A stretch of 64,000 nt of DNA from Cephalopachus bancanus (lineage: Eukaryota > Chordata > Mammalia > Primates > Tarsiidae): the NCBI GenBank assembly GCA_027257055.1, contig JAPVLO010000008.1:18290001-18354000 (forward strand), written 5' to 3'. The first letter of the stretch is position 1, and every line of letters starts with the position of its first letter. Positions 49,131-61,655 of the stretch are shown here, in pieces. Below the pieces are notes generated by a model. The model saw nothing but the letters and a program-made list of their open reading frames with translations, made no database searches and was not told the DNA's origin. Position numbers and translations under genes: made by a program.

Positions 49131-50077
49131 AAAAATTAGTAATTATTTTTATTAAAACATTGCAGGATTTCTTAAACCTATGGTCATGTTTCAGTTCTTC
49201 CCTCTTATATACCTGATTTCTTAAAAATATTATTTAAAAGCTATTTTTTAATGTATAGAAAGATCACAAAAGGAAATTTTTAACTTGTTAAAAAAAATTT
49301 CTACCAGAAACTTAGAGCAAACATCATACTTAATGGTGATTCCATGAATGCATGGAACAAGACAGGGATGTTCACATTTATACTGCTACTGAGCATTTTT
49401 CTGGAGGTCTCAGACAATGCGATATGATATCTTGAAAAGTTGATGTATTCTGTGAGATAATGTGATCATCTTCTTTAGAAAATAATTTTTTTTACAAAGC
49501 CCTACAAGTTCTTAGATCAAATAAAAGATCTCAGTGAGGTCCGGATAGAAGAGCTACCCTATGCACCGGAAATTAACAAGTCTAATAGAAAAACATAATT
49601 CCCAACAGTCTTTAAAAGTTTATAAGTTTCCTATAAGGAACTGAAAACAGATAAAAAGGAAACTAAAATTAAATCAAAGGGCACAAAAATAATTTTTAAA
49701 TAAGTGGAAAATATGTTGTGTTTTTAATATAAAACCTCAGGACTGTATAGTTGTCAGTTTTCCTCAAAGTAATCTGTAAATTCAAAGCAATACCAATCAA
49801 AATTCCAACAGGATTTAACATGAAACATGATAAATTGCATCTGAAATTCATGTAAATAGGTATTTTACAACCTTAGAAAAGACAATTTTAAAAAAGAACC
49901 ATGTGTGTAGGGAAGGGTAGTTCTTATTCTACTACATATTAAAATATCTACTAAAGCTATAGTTAAAGGGGGTTTTTATAAAGAAATAGACAAATATATC
50001 AATGGAATTGATTAGAGCTTCAAACAATAAACGTAAAACATATTGAGCACTTATATGCTGGGCACTTTATTACAGGA

Positions 50078-50450
50078 TGCTATGTATAGACTGAATGTTT
50101 ATGTCCCCCAAAATTCTTATGTTGAAATCTTAATGCCCAATTTGATGGTATTAGGATATGGGGACTTTGGGAGGTGATTAAGTCATGAGAGTGGAGCCTC
50201 ATGACTGGGATTAGTGCCTTTATTTAAAAAAAGACTCCAGAGGGCTCCCTTCCTCCTTCTGTCATGTGAGGACACACTGACATGACAGCCCTCTATGAAC
50301 CAGGAATCAGGCCCTTACTAAATCTGCTGGTACCTCAATCTTGGACTTCTGAGCCTCCAGAACTATGAGAAATAAATTTTTGTTGTTTCTAAAGCATCCA
50401 GTCTATGGTATTTAGTTACAGCTGCCCGAATGGGCCAAGACACAGGATGA
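50078..50450 (+). mobile_element. ERVL-MaLR LTR (MLT1-like)
   Basis: Old endogenous-retrovirus LTR in typical order: TAGACTGAATGTTTATGTCC, TTGATGGTATTAGGATATGG, ATGTGAGGACACACTGAC, TTGGACTTCTGAGCCTCCAG, then AGAAATAAATTTTTGTTG and GTCTATGGTATTTAGTTAC. No viral genes accompany it. Confidence 0.88.
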
Positions 50451-50530
50451 GAATTTTTCAGTGCTCGTAGAGAACTTAACATTCTAGTGCAAAGTCACAG
50501 ATAGAAGAAACCAATAAAAATTAAAGAGGA

Positions 50531-50754
50531 TCGAGACCAGCCTGGGCAACTTGGTAAGACCTCATCTCTACAGTAAATCAAAAAATTAGCCAGTCGTGGT
50601 GGTGCATGCCTGTGGTTCCAATTACTTGGAAGGCTGAGGTGGAAGAATCACCTGAGCCCAGAAGGTTGAGGCTGCGGTGGCCATGAGAGTGCCACTGCAC
50701 TCCAGCCTGGGTGACAGAGTAAGACTTCTACTCAAACCAAAAAAAAAAAAAAAA
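50531..50754 (+). mobile_element. 5'-truncated Alu, sense
   Basis: Starts inside the left arm at TCGAGACCAGCCTGGGCAAC and ends in poly-A. Right arm includes CACTGCACTCCAGCCTGGGT. Confidence 0.93.
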
Positions 50755-51227
50755 GGAAAAATAAAGAAGGAAACATTAATATTCTGCAGCGAATTAAAAT
50801 AGAACACTTACATAGGGAAAACTGGGCATTTAATTTGGTAGTTAGGAAAGGTCTCTTCCTAGAGATAACATTTAAGCTGAGACAGTTATGATTTTGGCTG
50901 AAGAAGAATATGCCAGCAGATTTAGTGCAGGGCTAGTACAAAGATCCTTGTGAGAGAATGACTTTGCTATATTCAAGGAGCAGAAATAAGGCAAGCTAAG
51001 TAGGAACAGCATGTGAGCGAGACAGTGGTGCAAGAAGAAGCTGGAGAAGAAGCAGGAGCCAGACCAAGGCTGACTTTATAGCCCTGGGTGAGGAGTTCCA
51101 GTTTTATTCTAGTGCCATAGGAGGTCACCAAAGGGTTTTATGCAGGGGAGTGATGTGATCTGATATATATTCAAAAAGGATGACTGGGGAATGGATTTTG
51201 AAGCAGCCTGTTAGAAGAGTCCTACAA

Positions 51228-51540
51228 GCCAGGCTGGTTGACTCAGCCAGTAATCCCACGCCTCGGGAGGCTGAGGTGAGTGGATTGCCTGAGCCCATGG
51301 GTTCGAGACCAGCCTGGGCAACTTGGTGAGACCTCATCTCTACAATAAATCAAAAAATTAGCCGGGCGTGGTAGCGCGTGCCTGTAGTTCCAACTACTTG
51401 GAAGACTGAGGCGGAAGGATCACCGGAGCCCAGCAGGTTGAGCAGGAGTGGCCGGGAGCGTCCACTGCACTCCAGTCTGGGCGACAGAGTGAGACTCTGA
51501 CTCAAAAAAAACCTCTGACTCAAAAAAAAAAAAAAAAAAG
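51228..51540 (+). mobile_element. Dimeric Alu SINE, sense
   Basis: Begins GCCAGGCTGGTTGACTCAGC and ends in poly-A. The duplication AGAAGAGTCC flanks it at 51213 and 51542. The tail has an extra partial repeat of CTCTGACTCAAAAA. Confidence 0.95.
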
Positions 51541-51857
51541 AAGAAGAGTCCGGCAGAAGTCTAGTGAAGAGATCATACTAGTTTGGACTAGGAAGAACAT
51601 TGCTGACATGGAGAGAGTAAATTCTGCTTCTGCGGTAGAGTTAAAAGGACTGTGGTGGTGAATAGGATTTGAAACGTTAAAATGAGAAATCAAGAGTACA
51701 TCCTCGATATTTGGTTTGATAAACAGGGCTGACAAGCTAGTTGAGTGTCAAAATAAGTTTTGGGGGAAAGGGAATCAAGAGTTCTGATTTCAACATATAG
51801 AGTTTAAGATCCCTGTTAGATATTTACATAAAGATGCCAACTAGAAACAAAACTAGA

Positions 51858-52042
51858 CCTCATTTCTACAATGAGTCAAAAAATTAACCGGGCATGGTAG
51901 TGTGTGCCTGTCATTCCAACTACTTGGAAGGCTGAGGTGGAAGGATCACCTGAGCCTAGCGGGTTAGTGTTGGGGTGGTCATGAGCATGCCACTGCACTC
52001 CAGCCTGGGTGATGGAGCAGGATTCTAACTCAAAAAAAAAAA
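51858..52042 (+). mobile_element. Right-arm Alu fragment, sense
   Basis: Starts at AGACCTCATTTCTACAATGAG, covers the right arm and ends in A-rich sequence. It is missing most of the left arm. Confidence 0.9.
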
Positions 52043-52529
52043 GAATGTTTTTTTCCTACTTCAAATCATTGACTCCAAAATTTTGTGCATAAGTACAAAA
52101 ATAAAAAATTTAATCATACAAAAGAAAATATGATGTTATAGCCTTGAAAAACAAAATTCTTAAATAAGCTTTGAAATAAAAGTTAAAAGAAAATCTTGCT
52201 TAATTTGAGTGTATTAAAGTTAATAACTTTTGTAGGATAAAAAGCAACATGATCAAATTAATGAAGTAAGATTTAGAGAAAATATGCAGAGAACATGGAT
52301 TGAGATCTAGATTTTATAAATAAAGAAAATGACACAAATTTAGTGGAAAAGTAGCAACGAATATGAGCAATTTACAAAAGAGGTAATGTATTTGATCAAT
52401 AAAATAAATATGAAAATATGTGTAACTCATTAGTATCTGAGGGTATACAAATTAAGGTACTAGTTTTTGTCCATTATATACATATGGATACAAATGTTGA
52501 AAGTTTGATAATAATAACTATTTGTTGGG

Positions 52530-52750
52530 ATTTAGAGAGGGTTTTTCAACCTCAGCACTGTTTACATTTGAGCCAGATAATTCTTGCAAGATACTTAGCA
52601 GTATTCCTTACCTGTACCCACCAGATGCTAGTAGAACCACTCTCCACTCCTGTTGTGACAACTGAGAATGACTCCAGACTTTGCCAAATAAACGGTTGTG
52701 GGAAGGGGAAATGGTCCCAGGTTGAGGCCCACTGGTTGAGAGGAAATTCT
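52530..52750. mobile_element. hAT/Charlie-type MITE (MER20-like)
   Basis: GGTTTTTCAACCTCAGCACT, CACCAGATGCTAGTAGAACC, TGACTCCAGACTTTGCC and GGTTGAGGCCCACTGG. Same family as the relic at the window start. Confidence 0.7.
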
Positions 52751-53492
52751 CATATACTGCTCATGGGAGAGTAAACTGATACAGTTGTTTAAGAAAACAA
52801 TTTGTAGTAATTATTATAAGGGAAAATGCATATACCAATGCTCTAGCACTTCCAAGTATGCCTAAGGAGGCCTTATACAATGGGATTCATTGTAGCAATG
52901 TTTGTAGTAGTGAAAAATTGCAAAGAATACATCAATAAGTAGAGAGTTAAAACTCTGAAATACCACAACATAATGAAAAATAAGTAAAATAGAGTTATAT
53001 GACTGAAATTCAAGGCATATTATTGAGTTTTCAAAGTTGTAGAAAATAAGTTCTACATGATGCATATGATTAAACATAGCACATCTATATGTGCATAGAT
53101 GTATATGAAGGTTTATAAAAATCATCTAAGAGGATAAACACTAAACTGATGATGGTGGTCACCTCTAGGGAGATTCTCATCCTAAATGGTTGTCAAAGGG
53201 AACTTTATATTTGTATTGTTTGAAGTGTTTATTTGTAACATGAAAATATTAATTTATAGTCTCTGTAATTAAACATAAATAAAACTTTAATTTAAAAAGC
53301 AGTACATGCTTTTTTAAAAAGAATATTTGGAAAAGCACGCTATATAAAATGTGAAGGGATAATGTAGTACAAATTATAAAGAAAAAATTATTTCTCGGTA
53401 AGACCATTACTTAGGTAAGGTCTTTCACAGTGAATATTTAGGGAATTGACTTCTTACATATATGAGGAGGGGCCCCCCAAAACCTGGAATTT

Positions 53493-54152
53493 CTTTCTTT
53501 CTTTTTGGTAGAAAGAAGTTTATTTCTGAGTTCGAATCCAGGGAGTGGAGCCGGACTCGAGGTCTTTCTAAAATGGTTCTGCTCGCTCTCCAGTCTTATA
53601 GTTCACTTATGTAGTCCAGAGTTGTTGGTACCTATACATTAGCTACATAATCAGCAGAGCATTGGGTTTAACTTAAGTTACAATTGTATTTTGCATTAGA
53701 TTAGTGACATTTCGAGAAAAGGAAGTTTATCATGCATTACGAAATTTACCCATGTCACAAGACTCTCAATTACGTTGATACTAAAGTTACACAAATCACA
53801 AGATTAAAAATTACATTGATACAAAAGTTATACAAATCACAAGGTTTAGGATTATATTGATGCAAAAATTATGCAAATCACAAGACTTACGATTATATTG
53901 TTACTAGTTTTTCAAACCTATGATTACTAAGAAGGGAAGTAAATAGGGATTATATTATTGGGCATAGTCTGCAAGGAAGTCAAGGATCCCCTGAAGCTAC
54001 CCACTGGGGGTGCCCTTCTCTAGGGGCTGCAGTTACATTAGTGGGTTTCTGTATCACCTGGAGTAATTCTCAATTAAGTTGAAGGGAGGATAACAGGAAG
54101 TATAGACGGTGGGAAGAATATGCATACATTTAAAGTTAATCTGGCATCCATC
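53493..54152 (-). mobile_element. Retroposon-like insertion inside the mariner relic
   Basis: Flanked by a GGAATTT duplication (53486 and 54153). On the minus strand it ends in AATAAACTTCTTTCTACC followed by AAAAAGAAAGAAAGAAA, i.e. a polyadenylation signal about 14 nt before an A-rich tail. No protein is recognisable. It may be an LTR-derived or other transcript copied back by LINE machinery. Confidence 0.45.
53756..53919. repeat. 41-bp minisatellite, four units
   Basis: Units start CACAAGACTC (53756), CACAAGATTA (53797), CACAAGGTTT (53838) and CACAAGACTT (53879). Each has a TTACATTGATAC-like centre and the first three end ACAAAT or GCAAAT. The spacing is exactly 41 bp. The fourth unit decays at its end. 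Confidence 0.85.
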
Positions 54153-56654
54153 GGAATTTATTTCTAAAAATTGTGTATTTATTCTGACATGTTTAAACTT
54201 TAGTTACCTTCAAAGTACTCTCTGTTTGATGCAATGCACCTATTGAGACACTTTTTCCACTGTTCAAAACAGTTTTTGCACTCATCGATTTTGACGCCTT
54301 CTAGTGTTTCTGCTGTTTTTGTTTCACCCCTTCCACATCAGCAAAATGTTTCCCTTTGAGGAGCTTTTTCATCCCAGGAAACAAACAAACAAAAAGTTGC
54401 TTAGGGGTGAGATATGGTGAATAGGGAGGGTGGGGGACAGGGGTCATGCTGTTTTTTGGTCAGTGCGATGTGAGCAGGTACACTCATAAATCACCCATCA
54501 TGAGATGGGCAAATGCGCTGAAAGAACCTCAAAAAACAACAAAAATTCACTGACACTGTACGCATCTTTTCACAACAATGTGAACTGGTACACTAATGCC
54601 AATGGGTTCCTAGAATACTTACCTAGCAGGAGAAACCTGTACTATAAGGAGCCTGCCCTCCAAAATATAATTCCAGTTATTTTTGGTCCCCCCAGCATGT
54701 TATGTAAAGTCAGGATCATGGGATATATATCCTGTTTGTTTCAACTAGCATATTTATTCATTATGATAAGAAAAACTTAATAATTGCTTATTGGGCCATC
54801 TTATTGCTTAAGTAGTTTTTTAAAAATTACTTCACTTCTATAAATAATACCTCTAGTTAGCTTCCTTGCATAGTGATATTTTCCCACTAAAACTTCATGT
54901 GTGTGTGTTTTTACTTTTTATCATTAAGCCTGATAATGTTAAACATTTTCCTCATGTATGTTAGCCACTTTTATTTTCTTTGGTTATGACATCTGTGCTC
55001 TTGAGAAGTTAATATCTTGCTGAGAAATGTTTGGGTGTTCTTTATAAAAATGTTTACCCTAGTACCTAGCATGTAGTAAAATATTAGTTAATGGTAGTTA
55101 TTCTTAATAAAACATAAGGAATCATGATGATCGACAACACTTTGTCATATATGTAAAATATTTTTGAATTTGTGATTGCCTTTTAATTTTATGATCTTGT
55201 ATATAGACTTACTTTTTTAAAAAAAACATATGTTACCATATTAGTGGGAAAATACATCTTCCTCACTCTTAAGGTTTTCTTCCATTTGAAGTATTTCCAT
55301 TAGGGTAGGCTATGTTTTACTGCAGGACCAAACAGTCAGTGGATTCAAAATAATATAGGCTCCCCCTCCCCCAGGTGTAAGTTAAAAGATCTGACTTGTG
55401 TCATCCTCACTCCAGGGCCTAGTTTTGCTAAACAGCTGCCATCTTGAATGTTGTCAGTCATTAGGACAGGGAAAAGGGGGGGCTCTGGTATTCCTATACC
55501 TGCACTTAAATTCTATGTCTTAGAAACTCTGCTCATCACTTCTATTTACAACTCATTGGTCAAAATGATTTATATGGCCCTTCTCAACTCTAAAGGAGCC
55601 AGAAGGTCTAATCCTATTTTGTTCTTCAGAAAAAGAAATCCTCAAAATTTCCTTTATTATTATTTTTCCTTTATTATTTATTTGAATATTTCTCCCTGTC
55701 TGGTTTCTCTTTTGTTGGCTTCTAGGATTTTTCTTAGGCCTCTGAACCCATCTTCACATCTTAGCTTCTCTCATGTTTTTCCATCGATCAGTATTTTAAT
55801 TACACCTCCTGAGAAGTGTTCTCAATTCTATCTTTCAGATTATCAGTTTGGCCTTCTGATATGTCCTTCTAATTATTCAGCCTGTTTATTTAATATTTTT
55901 AGTTAGCAATATTTTTAATTTCAGGAACTCTTTTTTTGTCTTTCAAATATGCTATTCTCTTAGTAGGCTTACATATTTTTGAAAGTACTTTCGTATTTTA
56001 AAAAATTCTTTACAATTGTTTTTAAAATATGGAGTTATCTCTTTTAACTCTTGGGGATGATGCTCATTTGTTTATGAGAATTTTCCTCTGATACTATTGT
56101 TTTGTTTTTCCTCAAAGTGTCTAGTAATCTTTGGTTGGAATATATTGCACATGAATATCCAGGCTGATTAGATGGGTCAGTGTGTAGGTGTTCTCTGTAT
56201 TTGCATGGTCTGTCCAAAGGGCCATCCAGGGAGGGTTGGCATCAACAACAGGCTTCTCAGTTTCTTTCCCACCTCCTTTGACATGTGGCCTTTGTCCTCA
56301 GGCCTGTAAAATGACTGGTGTACCTTTGCACATCCAGGTAGGAAGATAAGGGAGAGGACGAAGCACAAAAGGTACATACCAAATACATCTGCCCACTTTC
56401 TAGATCTATCCTGAAATCCAATCCAGCAACTTTCACTTACATTTCGGCCAGAACTCTGTCACATGGCCACTGTGATACACAGGGAAGGCTGGAAACATTG
56501 CCATCCCAAACCAAATCAGAGATGTTGTTAGTAAGGAAAAAAAAAGGACTGTTGAGCAATCAACAGTGATTCCCACTGTAAGTAATAGTATTCTTATTTT
56601 AAAGTAGAGGAAACTCTCATTCACAGAGATTAAGCTTCTCCTGGTATAAAGTAG

Positions 56655-57030
56655 CTGTATGGTCTGAACTTTGTTTCTGACATATTCATATACGGAAGTC
56701 TTAGCCCCCAGTACCTCAGAATTGAACTACATTAGGAGAGACGACTTTTGAAGAGGTAATTAAGGTAAAATGAGGTCATATGGATGGGCTCTAATCCGGT
56801 ATGTCTGGTGTCCTCATACAAAGAGATTAGGACACAGACATGCATATGCAGATTGGTAAAACCATTCTGAGGACACAGAGAGAGGACTGCCATCTGCAAG
56901 GTGAGGCAGGAGGGTTCAGGAGAAACCAGTCCTCCTGACACCTGGATCTTGGACTGTGAAAAAATAAATTTCTGTTATTTATGCCACCTAGAATGTGTTG
57001 TTTTATTACAACAGCCCTAACAAACTAATT
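56655..57030 (+). mobile_element. ERVL-MaLR LTR (MLT1-like)
   Basis: TATGGTCTGAACTTTGTTTC, GAAGAGGTAATTAAGGTAAA, ATGAGGTCATATGGATGGG, AGAGAGGACTGCCATCTGC, CCTGGATCTTGGACTG, AAAAATAAATTTCTGTTA and TATTACAACAGCCCTAAC follow the MLT1 order. Solo LTR, no viral genes. Confidence 0.85.
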
Positions 57031-58139
57031 CAGTAAGGGAGCCAGGGTTTGGTCTCAGGTCTGACTTCTGAGACCGAGCATTTAAATATTTAGCATCCAC
57101 ATTGCTTCAGGCATCTTACAGTGCTTTTGGCATTACACTTCAGTATCCTCAAGTACACTTACTTCTAGGTATTGTGGTGAGAATCAAAGTGTATGAAATG
57201 CACTTTGAGCTCATCTATTCAACATTTAGTTAGCACCTATTGTGCACAGGATACTGTGGGGATAAAAAGGTGAATCAGACACAGCTTCCGCAGTATGCAC
57301 GGAAAACCTCTTAGCATTTATGCTAATGCAAGCTGTCGTTAACATAAATGTTGTATCATAGCAGCCAGTGATCATGATGTACTGCATACTGTTCTTAAAT
57401 GAGTGCATTTTCCATTTGCCACTGAATTTTCATGATCATTTCAGGCCATATTCAGAATAATTCTTAAATATAGAAACTATTTCCCACCCACTCTCTCTTG
57501 GAAATGCAGCCCAAAACAAAATTCTTTCATGGCGAGCTTACGAAAAGAGTGGGGAACATTCTGATGAATGGAGAACATATTGTTACTCTAACCTTTCATT
57601 ACAAACCAAGGAAGAGAAAATGCTTTAAATCATTTCAGTGTTATAAACTGTAAGATGACTAGAGAATCAAAACATCCCATTAAGAAATTGATGTCTGGGC
57701 TTCAACATCAACAGTGTTACTCATTGTAATCTGTTTGTATTACACATTATTGTTTAACTTAAGTGCCTAGAAGATATTTGAATTCTTTCAGAATTATTTT
57801 GCTCATTTTTGAGAGATCCTTGAACAGGATTGGATTGAAGAGTTGTTATTGATTGAATAGATATTAATCAGACTCCAAGCTCCAGTCTACTTTAGATTTA
57901 AATGAAAGGATTCCAGACTCCAAAGCTATCCGTGGCCATTTTCATTGCTTTTGTCAGGCAAGGTGTCAATAATTTTCCCTTTGCTTATGTATTTATTTAT
58001 GTTTTTTGGAAAGAAGAATCTATATATCTTTTTTTTTTTTTTTGGTCACATATGGTTTGGTCATATATAACAATATTTATAAGGGTAACATGAAGGATAT
58101 CCACATGACATCTTGGTTGAAGAGGGCTAAATAATTTTA

Positions 58140-58655
58140 TTAGGGGTTGTGATTGGCAGAAATTTGACCTCCATGACCTTCATCCTCTGGTGTCATCTGT
58201 GTTAATATGTTAGTTGGCAAAAGAGATTTTACAGATGCAATTAAGGTTTCCAATCAGAAGACCTTAAATAGGGAGATTATCCTAAATTCTCCAGGTAAGC
58301 CTAGTGTCATCATACAAGTTCATCAAAGTCAAAAAGATGTGGCAGAAGAGATCAAAGAAGTTTGAAGTATGAGGAGTACTCAACCAGCATTGCTAGCTTG
58401 AAGGTAAAGGAGACCAAGTGAAAGCATTAAAGAAAATGAATTCTGGCAATGCCCTGAATACTCTTGGAACTGGACGTCCCCCTGGAGCCTCCAGAAAGGA
58501 ATGCAGCCCTACCCACACTTTGATGTCAGCCTTATGAGACCCTGACCAGAGAACTCATCCAGCTGCACTGGGCTTCTGACCTACAGAACTGTCTGGCAAT
58601 AAGTGGGAGGTATTGGTTAAGCATTGGGGTAATTTGTTGAAGTAGCAATAGAAAA
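58140..58655 (+). mobile_element. ERVL-MaLR LTR (MLT1-like), diverged
   Basis: TTTTACAGATGCAATTAAGG, GGGAGATTATCCTAAATTCTC, GGAGCCTCCAGAAAGGAATG, GACCTACAGAACTGTC and GGGGTAATTTGTTGAAGTAG follow an older MLT1 subtype. Solo LTR. Confidence 0.8.
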
Positions 58656-59169
58656 TTTATATGGGGTGGAAACAGATTACTAAAGAAACTCTATCATCCA
58701 CATGTAAAGTCACAACTTGCTAATAATGACTTCTTCAGCAATGGGAAATTTCTTAGTCCTTTTCCTTGAGGTTTCCTATGTTCTGCTGTATCCCATCTCT
58801 TCTCATTTGCCTCTACACATATACACAAATAACTTGCTTTCCTGAGTCAAACACACCAAAATTCAAAGTCCACCATTATCAGTTGATAAGACATCTCTGT
58901 CAATGAATTAGCTGTGACCCTCATATTTTGTAGATAGGGAAACACTGATAGGACCTGCAAGTTGAACCTTGCCACAGTTTGATAATTCTGGAATAAAACA
59001 CCAGTGGGACTTGTACTTCCAACTTTATATAAAACCTCCATTCATGGTAATTCTTTTGGAAAAGGCAAGGAAATCTTAGCCATGCTCAAATATGAAGCTC
59101 ACATTCCCCCAAAATAGCTTCCCTCACCTTTTCTATTTCTTTTAATGATGCTATCTAATATCACTCTGG

Positions 59170-59700
59170 CTAGGAGTGTTGGGGTTGTCTTTAATTTGTT
59201 GTTCTCCTTAACTTCAATCTTTTACTTTCCCCTTATTCTACCCCAATTTAGTTAATTGCTAAATCTAATGAATGCTACCTCCATACTGTCTATACATCTT
59301 ATTAGAACTTTGAGTATAAAAGTACTGCTTTTATATCTCCCTTCTCTGCTCCAGCCCAAATATTTTTCCTGAAGTGGTGTGGTGGTCTTATGACTTGCAT
59401 GTAAGTCTGTTGAATCTGGTGCCTATTCCTCACTCATTCTGTCTTTTAATGTCTGACTTCGTAAGCCCTTGATTAGCTTTAACTCCCACTCCCATTAAGG
59501 GAGTCATTTTCAAGATGAATGAGCTTTTGCCACTGAACCTTGCTCCTTTTGAAAACTCCCATTTTCATTTCTTGCTCTGTCTAGTCTTCAAGGCCCATTC
59601 TAAATGCCTTTCCTCTGGGAAGCTGTTCCTTTTTCTTCCTTCCTTTCCTTTCCTTTGCTGGGTACCTCTTTTCTTTCTTCTTATCTCCAAAGTAACTGAT
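59170..59700 (+). mobile_element. LINE-2 fragment
   Basis: GTTGGGGTTGTCTTTAATTTG, TGCTAAATCTAATGAATGC, TCTTCAAGGCCCATTCTAAA and GGGAAGCTGTTCCTTTTTC match L2 3' order at high divergence. Confidence 0.55.
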
Positions 59701-59984
59701 TCCAAGCATCCATGGCGTGCATCAAAAAGCTAGGGTGTTAAAATGAGTATTAAAGGCTATGGATTATGGATTCATTTTTATGTTGAATACCTGTTTAATC
59801 ATTATTTATTTATTTATTTATTATTTATTATTATTATCATTAATTATTAGAAGTATGTCATACCTAAGATAGGATTTTGTTAGTATATTTAGGTAAGGAA
59901 GGAAGTGTCACTGATATTTGTAATGTGAGAATTGTAATTATACAGTTATTTAGATGCTGTCTGCTGGCTGAGCTGATGTTCTTT

Positions 59985-61390
59985 TTTAAAAAATTTTATT
60001 TATTTTTTATAATCAATATTTTTTATTATGATATTGTGGGGTACAGTTAAGGGTTAGGTATACAGATATGCTTCGTTCAGGCACCCTTGTTGATAACAGG
60101 TGTCTCCCCATCCCCAGACAGATATTTAATACCATTAATCCCATCTCCCTTCTCCTCCCCCACATAGTTTTCCACCACTGTCAGTCATTATGGATGTTCA
60201 AGGTCCACTATATGAGCGAGAACATGTGATACTCAGATCTTTGTTTCTGTGAGAGATCACTCAGTATTGTAGACTCTAGTTCCATCCAGGTTGCTGCAAA
60301 ATTAATGATTTTGTTCTTTTTTTTTGAGTTGGAGTCTCACTCTGTCACCCAGACTGGAGTGCAGTAGCCGCTCCCAACCACTGCAGCCTCGACCTGCTGG
60401 GCTCTGGCGATCCTTCCGCCTCAGCCTTCCAAGTAGCTGGAACTACAGGCGGGCACTACCACGCCTGGCTAATTTTTGATTTATTGTAGAGATGAGGTCT
60501 CGCCAAGCTGACTAGGCAGGTCTCAAACCCGCGGACTCAGGTATTCCACTCACCTCAGCCTCCCAAAGGCGCAAGATTACAGGCTGAGCCACCAAGCCCA
60601 GCTGATTTTGTTCTTTTTTATGGCTGCGTAGTATTCTGCTCGAATGTCTTCCTTTGAGAAGTGTCTGTTCATATCTTTTGCCCATTTTATAATGGGGTTG
60701 TTTGTCTTTTTCTTTTCAGCACATTTGAGTTCCTTGTAGATCCAAGATGTTAAGCCTTTATCAGACCTGGAGTTGGCAAATACTTTTTCCCAGTCTGTGG
60801 ACTGTGTCCCTGCTCTCTTGATGGTTTCTTTGGCTTTGCAGAAGCTTGTCAGTTTAATGAGGTCCCACTTGTCTATCTTATCTCTTATGACCTGTGGGTT
60901 TCGGGTTTTGTTCAGGAATTGGATGCCAGTTCCAATTTCCATGAGGGTATATCCTTCATTTTCTAAGGTTCTTATGGTTTGAGTTTTTACATTTAGGTCT
61001 CTGATCCATTTAGAGTTAATTTTTGTGTATGGGGACAGATAGGGGTCCTGCTTTAATCTTCTGCATGTGGTCAGCCAGTTTTCCCAGCACCATTTACTGA
61101 ATAGGTTCTCTCCCCAGTGGTAGGTGGTGGGGGCTTTGTCGAAGATGAGTTGGTTGAGGAATTGAGGTTTTGCTTCTGGAATCTCAATTCTATTCCATTG
61201 GTCTATATGCCTGTTCCTGTACCAATACCAAGCTGTTTTGATGATTGTAGCTTTATAGCAAAGTTTGATGTCTGGTAATGTGATACCACCTGCTTTGTTT
61301 TTTTTTGCTGAGGATTGTTCTGGCTATTCTTGGTCATTTGTGTTTCCATATGAATTCCTGTGTTGTTTTTTCTAGGTCTGAGAAGAATGT
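59985..61390 (-). mobile_element. 5'-truncated L1, antisense, with internal deletion and Alu insertion
   Basis: The 3' end (GATATTGTGGGGTACAGTTA, GGGTTAGGTATACAGATATG) is followed by ORF2 sequence to about 61390. The minus-strand frame at 60942-60577 reads [20 protein letters not shown] and [13 protein letters not shown], then jumps directly to [11 protein letters not shown]. About 130-150 residues usually found between these are absent. An Alu splits the 3' part at 60316-60603. Confidence 0.92.
60316..60603 (-). mobile_element. Dimeric Alu SINE inside an L1, antisense
   Basis: Runs from TTTTTTTTGAGTTGGAGTC to GAGCCACCAAGCCCAGCT. The duplication GATTTTGTTCTTTTT flanks it at 60307 and 60604. 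Confidence 0.96.
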
Positions 61391-61574
61391 TCTTAGACTG
61401 GGATTTGTTTAGATGCTACACTGCCTCCCATTCCTAATCTTATTTTTAAATGTGAAATTAACTTTGCATGAGTTTGGTATAAGAGATATATGTGGCAGAG
61501 TGGGTAGAGGGAGGGATCAGGGGCAGATGGGTGGGGAACAAGACACTGGGAGAGAAAAGAAAGATTTAGACTAA

Positions 61575-61610
61575 ATGAGAGTGTGTGTGTGTGTGTAATA
61601 TATATAGAGA
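61575..61610. repeat. Short (GT)n(TA)n microsatellite
   Basis: GAGTGTGTGTGTGTGTGTAA followed by TATATATAG. Confidence 0.85.
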
Positions 61611-61655
61611 CAATAGCAAGAAAAAGTATACCTATATAATTTTATGTAAAACTGC

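Larger units (their letters stand above)
49255..53295 (+). mobile_element. Old L1/HAL1-type LINE sequence, sense, broken by later insertions
   Basis: Sense LINE segments are visible at 49255-50040 (CAAAGCAATACCAATCAAAAT, ATATCAATGGAATTGATTAG) and at 52055-52520 and 52755-53295 (GGATACAAATGTTGA, CTGCTCATGGGAGAGTAAAC, GATGATGGTGGTCACCTC). Between them sit an LTR, three Alus, an unnamed ancient repeat (50820-51220 and 51550-51850: GTTCCAGTTTTATTCTAGTG, GTTTTATGCAGGGGAGTGATG) and a hAT MITE. Reading frames are lost. Confidence 0.6.
53463..54695. mobile_element. Mariner relic interrupted by a 660-bp insertion
   Basis: Left end GAGGGGCCCCCCAAAACCTG; right end TTATTTTTGGTCCCCCCAG; shared near-terminal CTGGAATT on each side. 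The interior from 54153 aligns with 62942 onward (TTTATTTCTAAAAATTGTG, ACCTTCAAAGTACTCTC, GTTCAAAACAGTTTTTGCAC). Transposase frames are destroyed. The insertion at 53493-54152 is annotated separately. Confidence 0.7.

Noticed and set aside
55448..55906. 152-residue + strand ORF, the longest in the window
   Set aside because: Rich in Ser, Leu, Ile and Phe from T-rich sequence; no domain recognised and possibly part of an old LINE.
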